A DNA stretch of 64,000 nucleotides from Planctomycetota bacterium (GCA_021414025.1 JAIOPG010000008.1:1-64000); one strand, 5' to 3'; positions 16,931 to 26,015 are shown, numbered from the stretch's first letter. Numbers and translations are program-made. The notes: a model not told the origin generated them from the sequence alone.

Positions 16931-18057
16931 CGACGGAAGATTCCTTCCATCGCCGCCAGCACCAGCAGCGCCGCGATGGTTTGCAATACGACCAGCACCG
17001 CGGGCAGCGGCGTGAGATTGCCGATGATGATGCCGCCGATGCCGATGATCGCCGCCAGCGCCCAGATGATCAGCACCGCGCCCCGGCTGGAGAATCCGCG
17101 CTGCACCAGCCGGTGCGAGAGATGCCGCTGGTCCCCCACCCACGGACTCCGCCCCTCGCGGATCCGGATCATGCTGGTGGCACCCATGTCGTAGAGCGGC
17201 ACGGCCAGGATGATCAGCGGCGCCAGGATGCCCCACCAATGGGTTCCAAGTCCGTACTCCGGCTCCGCCGGATTCACGAAGGTGATGCGCATGGCCAGCA
17301 CCGCCAGCAGGAATCCCAGCGGCTGGCTTCCGCCATCACCGAGAAAAATCTTGGCGCCACCCTTGGGAGCGAAGTTGAAGATGAGAAACCCCGCCAGCGA
17401 TCCCGCCAGCAGCGCGAAGAGACCCGAGACGAACCATTGCTGCACGATCACGGTGGTCACAGCGAAGAGCAGCGCCGCGATCATGCCCACGCCGGAGGCC
17501 AGGCCATCCATGTTGTCCAGGAAGTTCATGGCATTGACCAGCGCGACGATCCAGAGGATGCCCACGAAGACACTCAGGGCATGGCCGGCCGGGCCGTAGT
17601 GGTCCAGAAGCGTGAGCGGGCGGACGTCGAAGCCCCAGACCAGCACCACCGCGGGGATGAATTGCAGCAGCAGTTTCGTCGACGCCCCCAGTGCCCGGCG
17701 GTCGTCCCACATGCCGGCCAGCAGCAGCCACACCGCTCCGCCCAGCATGGCGGTGGTCCCCGCGAGCTTGTCGTCGATGCGGCCGCGGAAAAGATGGAGC
17801 CCGAAGTGGTCGGCCGACTTCTCGATCAGGTTTTGATTGAGCAGGAAATAGGCCATGCCCAGCAGGGCCGGCCCCACGAACGCCGCGACCACGGCAATGC
17901 CGCCGATGTTGGGCACGGGCCGCAGCGTTTTTTCATGTCCGTCGCTGCCGGCGGAATCGAAGGCACGCAGCCTGGCGCCGACCCGGATCATCGCCGCGGT
18001 CAGGATCGCCGACAGCATCAATCCACCAAGAAAGAGAATGGGCGGAAGCAGCTCCAT
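16927..18057 (-). CDS. Undecaprenyl-phosphate sugar-1-phosphate transferase (WecA/TagO family)
   Basis: A 376-residue polytopic protein of the MraY/WecA family, which starts lipid-linked glycan synthesis on undecaprenyl phosphate. Family motifs are present: DDRRALG (Mg-binding DDxxG), NAMNFLDNMDGLASG (NxxNxxDGxDG-like) and FLGDGGSQPLGF. A cytoplasmic loop with HLSHRLVQRGFSSRGAV resembles the WecA-type HxHxR-like region rather than MraY. The ATG at 18057 lies 7 bases after a TAGAGT -10-like box. It forms a two-gene unit with the ligase-like gene. Confidence 0.88.
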   Translation of the reverse strand: MELLPPILFLGGLMLSAILTAAMIRVGARLRAFDSAGSDGHEKTLRPVPNIGGIAVVAAFVGPALLGMAYFLLNQNLIEKSADHFGLHLFRGRIDDKLAGTTAMLGGAVWLLLAGMWDDRRALGASTKLLLQFIPAVVLVWGFDVRPLTLLDHYGPAGHALSVFVGILWIVALVNAMNFLDNMDGLASGVGMIAALLFAVTTVIVQQWFVSGLFALLAGSLAGFLIFNFAPKGGAKIFLGDGGSQPLGFLLAVLAMRITFVNPAEPEYGLGTHWWGILAPLIILAVPLYDMGATSMIRIREGRSPWVGDQRHLSHRLVQRGFSSRGAVLIIWALAAIIGIGGIIIGNLTPLPAVLVVLQTIAALLVLAAMEGIFRR

Positions 18058-18064
18058 TGGGCGT

Positions 18065-18074
18065 ACTCTAGTCT
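18065..18074. promoter_or_regulatory. Overlapping divergent -10-like boxes between wecA-like and LOG genes
   Basis: The 27-base gap holds TAGAGT on the minus strand (18065-18070, 7 bases from the ATG at 18057) and TAGTCT on the plus strand (18069-18074, 10 bases from the ATG at 18085). The two boxes share two bases, so the promoters should exclude each other. Confidence 0.4.
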
Positions 18075-18084
18075 GGGACGACCC

Positions 18085-18672
18085 ATGCGAAGCATCACCG
18101 TCTATTGCTCCAGCAGCGTCAGCTTGGACGCCAAGTTCATGGACGCCGCCCGCCTCCTCGGCGAGGAGATGGCCCGCCGCAAGATTTCCCTGGTGTATGG
18201 CGGCGGCAGCATCGGCCTGATGGGCGAGATCGCCCGCACCATGCGCAGTGCCGGCGGCCGGATCATCGGGGTCATCACCAAGAGACTGCTCGACCTGGAG
18301 CAGGGCTACACGCAGTGCGACGAGCTCATCGTGGTGGAGACCATGGCCGAGCGGAAGAAATTGATGGCCCTGCGCGGCGAGGCGTTCATCGCGTTGCCCG
18401 GCGGGCTGGGCACCTTCGAGGAACTTTTCGAGGTGCTGGTGCAGCGCCAGGTCGGCGAGCATCGCAAGCCCATCGGACTGGTGAATCTCGCCGGCTACTA
18501 CAACCCGCTGGTGGGGCTCATCGACCATGGCATCGAGCACCGATTCATCAAGCCCGCGGTGCACCACCTGCTGCACGTGCACGAGGATCCCATCAGCGTG
18601 CTCGAAGGCGTTCTCAAAGTGGAGCCCTTCGAGATCGATCCGGACCGATTTCTTCCGATGGGGCGCGGATGA
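18085..18672 (+). CDS. LOG family protein (cytokinin riboside phosphate phosphoribohydrolase-like)
   Basis: A 195-residue Rossmann-fold protein with the LOG signature LPGGLGTFEELFE and an N-terminal VYCSSS...YGGGSIGLMG nucleotide-binding loop. Family enzymes hydrolyse nucleoside 5'-monophosphates (N-glycosidic bond). The substrate here is unknown, and it is often misannotated as lysine decarboxylase. The ATG at 18085 is chosen for its position 10 bases after TAGTCT and for the conserved MRSITVYCSSS opening. It overlaps the following lpxI start (ATGA). Confidence 0.9.
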   Translation: MRSITVYCSSSVSLDAKFMDAARLLGEEMARRKISLVYGGGSIGLMGEIARTMRSAGGRIIGVITKRLLDLEQGYTQCDELIVVETMAERKKLMALRGEAFIALPGGLGTFEELFEVLVQRQVGEHRKPIGLVNLAGYYNPLVGLIDHGIEHRFIKPAVHHLLHVHEDPISVLEGVLKVEPFEIDPDRFLPMGRG

Positions 18673-19517
18673 GTCCGGGACAATCCTCGGCGGAACCCCT
18701 GGGATTGATCGCCGGCAATGGCCATCTGCCCCTTTTGGTCGCGCGCGGAGCCCGTGCCGCTGGCCGGCGCGTGGTGGCCGTCGGTCTGCGCGACCAGTTC
18801 GACGCCGCGCTGCCCCCGCTCTGCGATCAATTCGCCACCGCTGGCTGGTTGCGGATCGGCCGCTGGATCCGCCTGCTTCGCAATGCCGGCGTGCGCGAGG
18901 CGGTGATGGTGGGCGGAGTCTCCAAGCGGCGGATGCATGATCCCTTCCGGGTGATCAAGCAGATTCCCGATTTCCGCGCGGCCCGGCTGTGGTACCGTCG
19001 CCTGCGCCACGACCGCAGAAACGCCGCGGTTCTCGCTGCCGTCGCCGATGAACTGGCCAGCTCCGGAGTCACGCTGATGGATTCAACGACCTACATCCAG
19101 GATCACCTCGCCACGGCGGGCGTCATGGGCTCGGTCGCGCCGAGCGAGGCGCAGCGCGCCGACATCGCCTTCGGCTGGCCGATCATCGCCCAGGTCTGCG
19201 AGCTCGACGTGGGACAGGCGATCGCGGTGCGCGACCGCGACACGATTGCGGTCGAGGCGGTCGAGGGGACCGACGCCATGATCGACCGCGCCAGCACCCT
19301 CTGTCGCTCGCGCGGATGGACGCTGCTGAAAACCTCCAGCCGCGCCCATGACCGCCGCGCCGATGTCCCCACCGTCGGCGTTGCCACCATCGAACGGCTG
19401 GCCCGCGCGGGTGGAACCTGCCTGGCCTTGGGCGCCGGACGCGTGATCCTGGTGGACAAGCCCGCGGTGATCGCCAGCGCCGACCGGCTCGGCGTGGCGC
19501 TGGTCGGCGTGCCCTGA
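18669..19517 (+). CDS. lpxI: UDP-2,3-diacylglucosamine diphosphatase LpxI
   Basis: 282 residues. It hydrolyses UDP-2,3-diacylglucosamine to lipid X in lipid A synthesis and is the alternative to LpxH. It opens LGLIAGNGHLPLLVARGARA, typical of LpxI. The central MVGGVSKRRMHDP and the C-terminal EAVEGTDAMIDRAS...PTVGVATIERLARAGGTCLALGAGRVILVDKPAVI also match. The start overlaps the LOG stop (ATGA). With kdsA at 44118 it indicates a lipopolysaccharide-bearing outer membrane. Confidence 0.93.
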   Translation: MSPGQSSAEPLGLIAGNGHLPLLVARGARAAGRRVVAVGLRDQFDAALPPLCDQFATAGWLRIGRWIRLLRNAGVREAVMVGGVSKRRMHDPFRVIKQIPDFRAARLWYRRLRHDRRNAAVLAAVADELASSGVTLMDSTTYIQDHLATAGVMGSVAPSEAQRADIAFGWPIIAQVCELDVGQAIAVRDRDTIAVEAVEGTDAMIDRASTLCRSRGWTLLKTSSRAHDRRADVPTVGVATIERLARAGGTCLALGAGRVILVDKPAVIASADRLGVALVGVP

Positions 19518-19530
19518 GAAGGGAGTCCGC

Positions 19531-20169
19531 ATGAGCGAAGAACCTGATGCCGCGCCGGGTGGCGACTCCCCGCCGCACCTTTCGCTCGCCTCCCGCGCCG
19601 GCTTGAAATTGCGGCACGCGCTGGAGGCTTTCCCGGTGGACGCCAAAGGGAAAATATGCGCGGATTTCGGCTGCAACATAGGGGGTTTCACCGATGTGCT
19701 CCTGCGGGCCGGCGCCGCCCGCGTGATCAGCGTCGACACCGGCTACGGTACGCTCGCCTGGCGCCTGCGCAACGATCCGCGGGTCGAAACCCGCGAGCGC
19801 ACCAACGCCCTGCATGCCGATCCGCCCGAAGGGGGCGTGGACCTGGTGGTGATGGACCTGGCGTGGACGCAGCAGCGTCTCTCGGTTCCGGCGGCGCTGC
19901 GCTGGCTGCGGCCCGGCGGGAAAATCGTGACGCTGGTCAAGCCCCATTACGAAGTGGAGCCCAACGAGAAGAGCTGGCTCGACCATGGTTTTCTTCCCCA
20001 CGACAAGGTGCCGATCATCGTCGGGCGGGTGCGCGACGCGATGCGGTCGCTGGGCGCCAGCGTCCTGGCCGACGCCGAGTCGCCGATCACGGGGGGCAAG
20101 AGCTCGCGCCGCGCCGGCTCGCCCGGCAACAAGGAGTGGCTCATGCTGCTCCAGGCGGCGCGAGTCTGA
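19531..20169 (+). CDS. TlyA/RrmJ-like SAM-dependent rRNA methyltransferase lacking an S4 domain
   Basis: 212 residues. SASRxGLKL-like opening (ASRAGLKLRHALEAF), motif I ADFGCNIGGFTDVLL, then VISVDTGYGTLAWRLRNDPRV and ERTNA, follow the TlyA 2'-O-methyltransferase family closely. Candidate catalytic residues are the Lys of RAGLKL, the Asp of VVMDLAW and the Lys of TLVKPHYEV. TlyA normally starts with an RNA-binding S4 domain; here about 25 unrelated residues precede the methyltransferase core. The start at 19531 has a GGGAG ribosome-binding site. It is the last gene of the LOG-lpxI unit and is followed by a terminator. Confidence 0.8.
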   Translation: MSEEPDAAPGGDSPPHLSLASRAGLKLRHALEAFPVDAKGKICADFGCNIGGFTDVLLRAGAARVISVDTGYGTLAWRLRNDPRVETRERTNALHADPPEGGVDLVVMDLAWTQQRLSVPAALRWLRPGGKIVTLVKPHYEVEPNEKSWLDHGFLPHDKVPIIVGRVRDAMRSLGASVLADAESPITGGKSSRRAGSPGNKEWLMLLQAARV

Positions 20170-20193
20170 CCGCCGGCCCGATGCGCCGCGCTC

Positions 20194-20216
20194 GCCGGAA
20201 AAATCCGGCTCTTTTT
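20194..20216 (+). terminator. Intrinsic terminator after the LOG-lpxI-methyltransferase operon
   Basis: Stem GCCGG (20194-20198) / CCGGC (20205-20209) with an AAAAAT loop, followed by TCTTTTT. It lies 25 bases past the methyltransferase stop and isolates gyrA. Confidence 0.75.
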
Positions 20217-20298
20217 CCGGCGGAAAACCTCGGCAATTTTTCGCGAATTTCGGCCCGGAAATCATGGGTCAAAACGCGCGTCGGGGAGCGATTTCGAC

Positions 20299-20304
20299 TA
20301 GAAT
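20299..20304 (+). promoter_or_regulatory. -10 box TAGAAT upstream of gyrA
   Basis: TAGAAT lies 61 bases before the gyrA ATG, in the AT-richest part of the gap. There is no good -35 at 16-18 bases. A leader of roughly 55 bases would result, without a clear Shine-Dalgarno sequence. Confidence 0.4.
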
Positions 20305-20365
20305 GAACGCTCGATTTTGATCCCAGAATTTCCCTCGAAAAAGACGTCCACGAGATCCCTGAACC

Positions 20366-22966
20366 ATGAGTGAAGTTGCCCCAACGACGCCGCCGCCGAA
20401 CGACCATGTGGTCGAGATGCCGATCGAGCAGGAGCTGCACACCAGCTACCTGACCTATGCCATGAGCACGATCATGGATCGCGCCCTGCCGGACGTTCGC
20501 GACGGCCTGAAGCCGAGCCAGCGGCGCATTTTGGTGGCGATGCACGACCTCAACCTCACGCCGGGTCGCAAGCACATCAAGTGCGCCAAGATCTGCGGCG
20601 ACACCAGCGGCAACTACCACCCCCACGGCGAGAGCGTGATCTATCCGACGCTGGTGAATCTGGGTCAGGCCTGGAAGACGCGCTACCTGCTCATCGACAA
20701 ACAGGGCAACTTCGGCTCCATCGAGGGCGACCCCCCCGCCGCCATGCGCTACACCGAGGCCCGCATGACCGCCCCGGCGACCGCCATGCTGGAGGATCTG
20801 GACAAGGAGACCGTCGACTTCAAGGCGAACTACGACGAGCGATTGCAGGAGCCGACGGTCCTGCCGGCGCGATTCCCCAATCTGCTGGTCAACGGCAGTT
20901 CGGGCATCGCCGTGGGCATGGCCAGCAGCATGCCGCCGCACAACCTGAGCGAGGCGTGCGACGCCATCGTGAAGATGATCGACCAGCCCAACATCTCCCT
21001 TGAGGACTTGATGCGCGTGCTGCCGGGCCCGGACTTCCCGACCGGCGGCCTGATGATCGGCCGGCGCGGCATCGTCGAGGCCTACGCCACCGGCCGCGGC
21101 AAGGTGACGCTGCGCGGGCGCGTGCATGTGGCCAAGGAGGGCGGTCGCGACGCGATCATCATCGACGAGATCCCCTACCAGGTGGTGCAGTCCAACTTGA
21201 TCGAGAAGATCGTCATCGCCAGCCGCGAGGGGCGCATTCCCGACATCGCCGATGTCCGCAACCACTCCGGCCGCGACGCGCAGACCCGCGTGGTGGTCGT
21301 GCTGCGCAAAGGCGCCGACCCGGCGATCGTGGAGAAGCAGCTCTACGAGTACACCCCGCTGCAGAGCACCTTCTCCATCATCAACATCGCGCTGGTCAAC
21401 CACCAGCCGCGCACGCTGGGCGTGCGGCAGATCATCCAGTGCCACATCGACCACCGGAAGGATGTCATTCGCCGGCGAACCGGCTTCCTTCTGCGGCAGG
21501 CCAAGCAGCAAGCCCACCGCCTGGAAGGTCTGATCTACGCGGTCTGCGACATCGACGAAGTCATCCGCATCATCCGCGAGAGCCGCGAGCGCGAGGAGGC
21601 CATCCTGAGCCTGATGGAGCGCGCCTTCCGCATCGCCCCCGACCACAAATACGCCCCGCTCATCCCCGCCCGCGTCGTCCAGGCCTCGCGCCAGGGCGAC
21701 GGCGCCACCCTCACCCGCGTGCAGGCGGAGGCCATCGGCGCCATGCGCCTCATCCAGCTGGTCGGCCTCGAGGTCGAGAAGCTCGCCGCTGAGTTCACCA
21801 AGGTTTTGGAGGACATCGACGGGCTCGAATCCATTCTTGCCGACGAGAAGCGCGTGCTCGACATCGTCCGCGAGGACGTGCTGGAGCTCAAGGAGAAGTT
21901 TGGCGACGAGCGCCGCACCGCCATCGAGCAGGGCGAGGCCGAGGACTTCGAGATGGCCGACCTGATCCCCGAGCACGAAGTGGTGGTCACCATCTCGCAC
22001 GCCGGCTGGGTCAAGCGATTGCCGGTCGACGCCTACCGCACGCAGGGCCGCGGCGGCGTGGGCGTGAAGGGAAGCGATGCGAAGGACGGCGACTTCATCG
22101 AGCAGATCTTCACAGGTTCAAGCCACGACGACCTGCTCTGCTTCACCAACACCGGCCGCGTCTTCCGCATGAAGACCTGGCAGATTCCCGAGATGTCGCG
22201 CACCTCCAAGGGTCGCGCCATCCAGAACCTGATCGAGCTGCGCGAGGGGGAAACCGTGCAGTCCTTCCTTTCCGTCGCCGGCTTCGAAACCCGCGAGGAC
22301 TTCCTCTTCTTCGTCACCCGAGAGGGCCGCGTCAAGCGCACCGCGCTGCAGGATTACCGCAACGTGAACAAGAGCGGCATCATCGCGCTCAAGCTCAACG
22401 AGGGCGACCAGCTGGTCAACGTGCTGCTGACCAGCGGCAAGGACGATGTCCTGCTGGCCACGGCGCAGGGGCTGGCGATCCGCTTCGACGAGAACGACGC
22501 CCGCGTCATGGGCCGCGCCGCCGCCGGCGTGAACGGCATGACCCTGAAGGACGAGGACTACGTCGTGGGGGCGGTCCGCTGCGACGCCAACACCGACCTG
22601 CTCACCGCGACCGCCAACGGCTACGGCAAGCGCACTCCGCTGACGGAATACCTGGTCCAGCAGGACGACGGCACCACGCGCTGCCAGAGCCGCGGCGGCA
22701 AGGGACGCTTCGACATCAAGACCGAGGGCCGCAACGGCCTGGTGGTCTCCGTCCGCTCCGTCACCGAGGCGGACCAGCTCATGCTGCTGTCGCGCGATGG
22801 CATGGTGGTTCGCATCGCCGCCACGGACATCAGCCAGATCGGCCGCAACACCATGGGCGTCCGGATCATGCGCCTCTCCGAGGGGGATTCCCTCATGGGC
22901 GTGGCCCTGGTCGCCGAAGTCGACGAGACGACCCCGCCCAACGCGCCGCCCCCCGCGGGCGCCTGA
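20366..22966 (+). CDS. gyrA: DNA gyrase subunit A
   Basis: 866 residues of the DNA breakage-reunion subunit. The catalytic Tyr129 sits in [10 protein letters not shown] (E. coli Tyr122). The quinolone region reads [10 protein letters not shown] (residues 85-94), so E. coli Ser83 is kept as Ser90 but Asp87 is Pro94. A GyrA-box-like QGRGGVG follows the tower region, and the C-terminal beta-pinwheel has six blades' worth of repeats (e.g. [19 protein letters not shown]). The GyrA box is weaker than the consensus QRRGGKG but supports GyrA over ParC. gyrB is not in the window. The ATG at 20366 is followed by the conserved [23 protein letters not shown]. Confidence 0.96.
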   Translation: MSEVAPTTPPPNDHVVEMPIEQELHTSYLTYAMSTIMDRALPDVRDGLKPSQRRILVAMHDLNLTPGRKHIKCAKICGDTSGNYHPHGESVIYPTLVNLGQAWKTRYLLIDKQGNFGSIEGDPPAAMRYTEARMTAPATAMLEDLDKETVDFKANYDERLQEPTVLPARFPNLLVNGSSGIAVGMASSMPPHNLSEACDAIVKMIDQPNISLEDLMRVLPGPDFPTGGLMIGRRGIVEAYATGRGKVTLRGRVHVAKEGGRDAIIIDEIPYQVVQSNLIEKIVIASREGRIPDIADVRNHSGRDAQTRVVVVLRKGADPAIVEKQLYEYTPLQSTFSIINIALVNHQPRTLGVRQIIQCHIDHRKDVIRRRTGFLLRQAKQQAHRLEGLIYAVCDIDEVIRIIRESREREEAILSLMERAFRIAPDHKYAPLIPARVVQASRQGDGATLTRVQAEAIGAMRLIQLVGLEVEKLAAEFTKVLEDIDGLESILADEKRVLDIVREDVLELKEKFGDERRTAIEQGEAEDFEMADLIPEHEVVVTISHAGWVKRLPVDAYRTQGRGGVGVKGSDAKDGDFIEQIFTGSSHDDLLCFTNTGRVFRMKTWQIPEMSRTSKGRAIQNLIELREGETVQSFLSVAGFETREDFLFFVTREGRVKRTALQDYRNVNKSGIIALKLNEGDQLVNVLLTSGKDDVLLATAQGLAIRFDENDARVMGRAAAGVNGMTLKDEDYVVGAVRCDANTDLLTATANGYGKRTPLTEYLVQQDDGTTRCQSRGGKGRFDIKTEGRNGLVVSVRSVTEADQLMLLSRDGMVVRIAATDISQIGRNTMGVRIMRLSEGDSLMGVALVAEVDETTPPNAPPPAGA

Positions 22967-22994
22967 TCGGCTTCGAACCCGCGGCGAACCTCGA

Positions 22995-23000
22995 TACCAT
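22995..23000 (+). promoter_or_regulatory. -10-like TACCAT, 7 nt before the STAS gene
   Basis: TACCAT ends 7 bases before the ATG at 23008, in the 41-base gap after gyrA. It allows independent, leaderless transcription of the STAS-ExbD-TonB unit. Confidence 0.4.
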
Positions 23001-23007
23001 CTGAACC

Positions 23008-23352
23008 ATGTCAATCACGGAATGGTCTGAAGGCGTGCTGCTGGTCGATCTCTCGCCCGAGCCCTCCATCTCCGAGGATCTGCAGCAGCTGCAGCGGACG
23101 ATCGACGGCCCCGGCGTGGAGCCCAAGCACGTGGTGCTCAATTTCCAGGAGGTCAACGGCCTCACCTCGAGCAACATCGCGGCGCTGCTGCGCATCCGCA
23201 AGCGTGTGCTGCAGCTCAAGCGCCGGCTCTTCGTCTGCGCCGTCAGCGACAAGGTCTGGACCATCTTCATGACCGCGGGCCTGGACGACGTCTTCGAGAC
23301 CTCCAGCGAAGTCTCCACCGCGCTGGCCAGCGTGCAAATGGGCATCGAGTAG
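23008..23352 (+). CDS. STAS-domain anti-sigma factor antagonist-like protein
   Basis: A 114-residue single STAS domain of the SpoIIAA/RsbV type. The strand KHVVLNFQEVNGLTSSNIAALLRIRKRV carries the usual D/N-x-S/T-S region; LTSS holds the candidate phosphoserine. Family members switch an anti-sigma kinase off when dephosphorylated. No sigma factor or RsbW-like kinase is adjacent, but a SpoIIE-type phosphatase is encoded at 46921. It sits 3 bases before the GTG of an exbD gene, so it is co-transcribed with a PMF-type transport module, which is an unusual pairing. Confidence 0.85.
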   Translation: MSITEWSEGVLLVDLSPEPSISEDLQQLQRTIDGPGVEPKHVVLNFQEVNGLTSSNIAALLRIRKRVLQLKRRLFVCAVSDKVWTIFMTAGLDDVFETSSEVSTALASVQMGIE

Positions 23353-23355
23353 TCC

Positions 23356-23781
23356 GTGCGCCGCATCCGACGCGATCCCCCGGAAGCCCGCATCGAGCTC
23401 AATCCGCTGATCGACCTCATGACCTTTCTGCTGACGTTTTTCATCTACGCGGTGGTGATGATGGTGCGCGTCGACCTGGTGCCGATGGACCTGAAGCAGT
23501 TCGCCAGCGGCAAGCCCGCCAAGCCCGCCCCCGCCGCCACCATCAGCGTGCTGCGCAGCGGGCAGATCTTCTACAACAAGGAGATCATCGACATCAAGGA
23601 CGTCGCGGCCAAGGTCAGCGAGGCCAAGGCAGCCGAGCCGCGCACCGTGGTCTATCTGGCGATCGAGGATGGCCAGGGCGTCACCGACCGCGCCCCGATC
23701 CTGCAGGACCTGTGGGACCGGCTCAAGGACACGGGCGTGAACATCAACCTGGTCGGCCGCGCCCAGACCACCAAGCAGTGA
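23356..23781 (+). CDS. ExbD/TolR-family protein
   Basis: 141 residues with one N-terminal membrane span (about 18-40) preceded by IELNPLIDLMTFLLTFFIYAV. This is the ExbD/TolR pattern in which an Asp (here in LIDLM) at the membrane takes part in proton coupling. The periplasmic domain follows (TISVLRSGQIFYNKEIIDIKDVAAKV...). The start is GTG at 23356; no ATG is available upstream after the STAS stop. No ExbB/TolQ/MotA partner gene lies next to it. It overlaps the next gene by one base (TGATG). Confidence 0.85.
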   Translation: MRRIRRDPPEARIELNPLIDLMTFLLTFFIYAVVMMVRVDLVPMDLKQFASGKPAKPAPAATISVLRSGQIFYNKEIIDIKDVAAKVSEAKAAEPRTVVYLAIEDGQGVTDRAPILQDLWDRLKDTGVNINLVGRAQTTKQ

Positions 23782-25214
23782 TGAGCCCCGCCGCCGCGAG
23801 CCCCGTGTCGCGCGAGTCGATTTATGCCGAGGTCCGCCTCAACCGTCAGTTGCGCCGCCTGGAGAACGAGGGAGGCATGGGCTGGCCGCTCATCATCGGG
23901 ATCGCCGCCAGCATCGCGCTGCATGCCTCGCTGCTGATTCCGCAGGTGCGCGACCTGCTGCTGGCGGCCTCCAACGGCGCCTCCAGCGCCAGCAAGGCGC
24001 GGCAGGCCGCCTTCAGCGTGGAAAAGGAAATGGAGAAGCCGCCGGCCCTCACCGCGGAGGAGGAGGAGCAGTTGATCAAGCTCGGCATCGAGGATGGCAC
24101 CACCAAGTCCACGATGACGTGGATCGGATACAAGGACTATCAGGAGCACCTTGCGAAACTGAGCCAGGTGGATCAGGCCGCCTTCCGCGAGAGCGAGACG
24201 GGCGGCCAGCCGATGGAGGCGCAGCCGGAGCAGGCGCCCGCGGCGATGGCGCAATCGGCGCCGCCCGCTCCCCCCGCGGAAAATCCGCCGGGGCCGCTCT
24301 CCGCCGCACAACCCGCCGTTCCACCCACAGCAACCGCGCCGGCGCCGACCACTCCCGAAGCCCAGGCCCAGGAAGCGCAGCAGGCGGTCCAGCCTCCGCC
24401 GCTGCCGGCGTCGCTGGCGCTGCCCGAGACTCCCAAGGTTCCCAACGCAGGCGAGAAGGTTCCGCTCGCCGATGAGCGCAAGATCGAGGAGCAGGTGCTG
24501 CCGGTGGAGCGCGTGGGCGATGCCAAGGATGCGAAGGTTCCTCCCGAGCCGTTGAAAACCGATCCACCGCCCCCTCCCGATGCCAAGCCCACCGATTTGA
24601 AGCCCAACGATCTCAAGCCCAACGAGGCGAAGAACCCGGAGGCCAAGCCTGCCGAAGACAAGTCGGCCGAGGCGAAACCTGTTGCGAAACCCGATCCGGC
24701 CAAGCCGGTGGAGCAGCCGCCCACGCCGCAGCAACCCGCCGCCGCGACGAGCCCGCCGACGCAGGCCTCGCCCGATTCGGCGCAGCCCGCGAATCAGCAG
24801 GCGAATCCCTCTCCGCAGCAGCCCGCGTCGCAGCCGGGATCGAAGCCCGGGCCGCCCTCCAACGGCGAAGTCTCCGACCGCGAGTCGGAAGCCTCGAGCA
24901 CTGTCGACGTGCCCCCGGCCAAATGGCGAAACGGTCGTCCCCTCGCGGCGAAGGGACTGAATGTCCGCACGCAGCGGCCCATCTTCGACGAGCTCACCTC
25001 GGTCACCACCGCGCCGACGAATCCGATCATCGAAATCGAGTTCGACCGCGAGGGCGTGCCGAAGAAGTGCACCATTCTTCAGAGCTCCGGAACTCCGCTG
25101 GTCGACCAGCCCATTCTGGACTGCCTCTACCGGTGGCGCGCCTCCGGCAGCCAGCTGACCAAGCTGCCCGAGGGTCAGACCCTCAAGTTCCGCATTCGCA
25201 TGCTGCTGCGCTGA
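23781..25214 (+). CDS. TonB-like protein with long Pro/Ala/Lys linker
   Basis: 477 residues. A cytoplasmic N-terminus of about 35 residues precedes a single membrane anchor (GWPLIIGIAASIALHASLLI, residues about 35-55). A linker of roughly 300 residues, rich in Pro, Ala, Lys and Glu, follows. The C-terminal domain (NPIIEIEFDREGVPKKCTILQSSG...PILDCLYRWRASG...FRIRM) has the TonB/TolA C-terminal pattern. It presumably transmits energy from the ExbD-type motor encoded upstream to an outer-membrane partner. The start at 23781 overlaps the ExbD stop. It ends 3 bases from the convergent surE. Confidence 0.8.
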   Translation: MSPAAASPVSRESIYAEVRLNRQLRRLENEGGMGWPLIIGIAASIALHASLLIPQVRDLLLAASNGASSASKARQAAFSVEKEMEKPPALTAEEEEQLIKLGIEDGTTKSTMTWIGYKDYQEHLAKLSQVDQAAFRESETGGQPMEAQPEQAPAAMAQSAPPAPPAENPPGPLSAAQPAVPPTATAPAPTTPEAQAQEAQQAVQPPPLPASLALPETPKVPNAGEKVPLADERKIEEQVLPVERVGDAKDAKVPPEPLKTDPPPPPDAKPTDLKPNDLKPNEAKNPEAKPAEDKSAEAKPVAKPDPAKPVEQPPTPQQPAAATSPPTQASPDSAQPANQQANPSPQQPASQPGSKPGPPSNGEVSDRESEASSTVDVPPAKWRNGRPLAAKGLNVRTQRPIFDELTSVTTAPTNPIIEIEFDREGVPKKCTILQSSGTPLVDQPILDCLYRWRASGSQLTKLPEGQTLKFRIRMLLR

Positions 25215-25217
25215 GGC

Positions 25218-26015
25218 TCAGGCGCGGTCGACGCCGAGTTTGCGCAGCCGCTCCAGCAGCGGCCGGTCCGTCAAGTCGTAGAACAGCGGCGTGATGGTGA
25301 CGCAGCGCTCGGCCAGCGCCTCCACGTCGCTGCCCTCGGCGGTGTGGAAGAATTCCATGCCGTTGCCTGAGGACCAGTAATAGATCTGACCATCCGGCGC
25401 GACGCGCTTCTCATAGCCGTCGATGCCCGCTGAGGTGTTCATCGGCACCAGCTTGATCGGCGGCATCGGCGCATTGGCGGACTCGGTGTGCGGAACATTG
25501 ATGCTGATCACGCGGTGCGCGTCGGGCAGGCCGGACTTGAGGACGTGGTCGATCGCAAAGCGCGCGATGGCGGCGGCCCGCGGCAGGTGCGTCTTGGCGC
25601 GCTCCCCGATGTGCAGGCTCACGGCGATGGCGGGCACGCCCAGGAAGGCGGCCTCGACGGCGGCGGCGATCGTGCCCGAGTAGATCACGTTGATCCCCAC
25701 GTTGGCCCCGTAGTTCATGCCGCTGATCACCAGGTCGGGCAGGGATTTCGGCCCGTATTTCTCCTTCCACAAGGCGCGCAGGCCGAGCTTCACGCAGTCC
25801 GCTGGGGTGCCCACCACGGCGATCCCGTTGGCACCGTTGTTCAGCGCCCGCACGCGGGTCAGCAGCGGCGTGTGAAAGGTGACGCCATGGCTCTCGGCGC
25901 TCTGACCATTCGCCGGCGCCACCACCATGACCTCGCCCAGCGACTCCACGGCGGTGTGCAGCGCGGAGATGCCCGGCGCCTCCAGGCCGTCGTCGTTGGT
26001 CAGAAGAATCTTCAC
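25218..26015 (-). CDS. surE: 5'/3'-nucleotidase SurE
   Basis: A 265-residue metal-dependent nucleoside-monophosphate phosphatase. It has the N-terminal KILLTNDDGLEAPGI with the metal-binding Asp pair, followed by VVAPANGQSAESHGVT, PDLVISGMNYGANVG and YSGTIAAAVEAAFLG. The start codon is GTG at 26015, overlapping the upstream glycosyltransferase stop (GTGA). It is likely co-transcribed with that gene; the pairing has no obvious metabolic logic. Confidence 0.94.
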   Translation of the reverse strand: MKILLTNDDGLEAPGISALHTAVESLGEVMVVAPANGQSAESHGVTFHTPLLTRVRALNNGANGIAVVGTPADCVKLGLRALWKEKYGPKSLPDLVISGMNYGANVGINVIYSGTIAAAVEAAFLGVPAIAVSLHIGERAKTHLPRAAAIARFAIDHVLKSGLPDAHRVISINVPHTESANAPMPPIKLVPMNTSAGIDGYEKRVAPDGQIYYWSSGNGMEFFHTAEGSDVEALAERCVTITPLFYDLTDRPLLERLRKLGVDRA

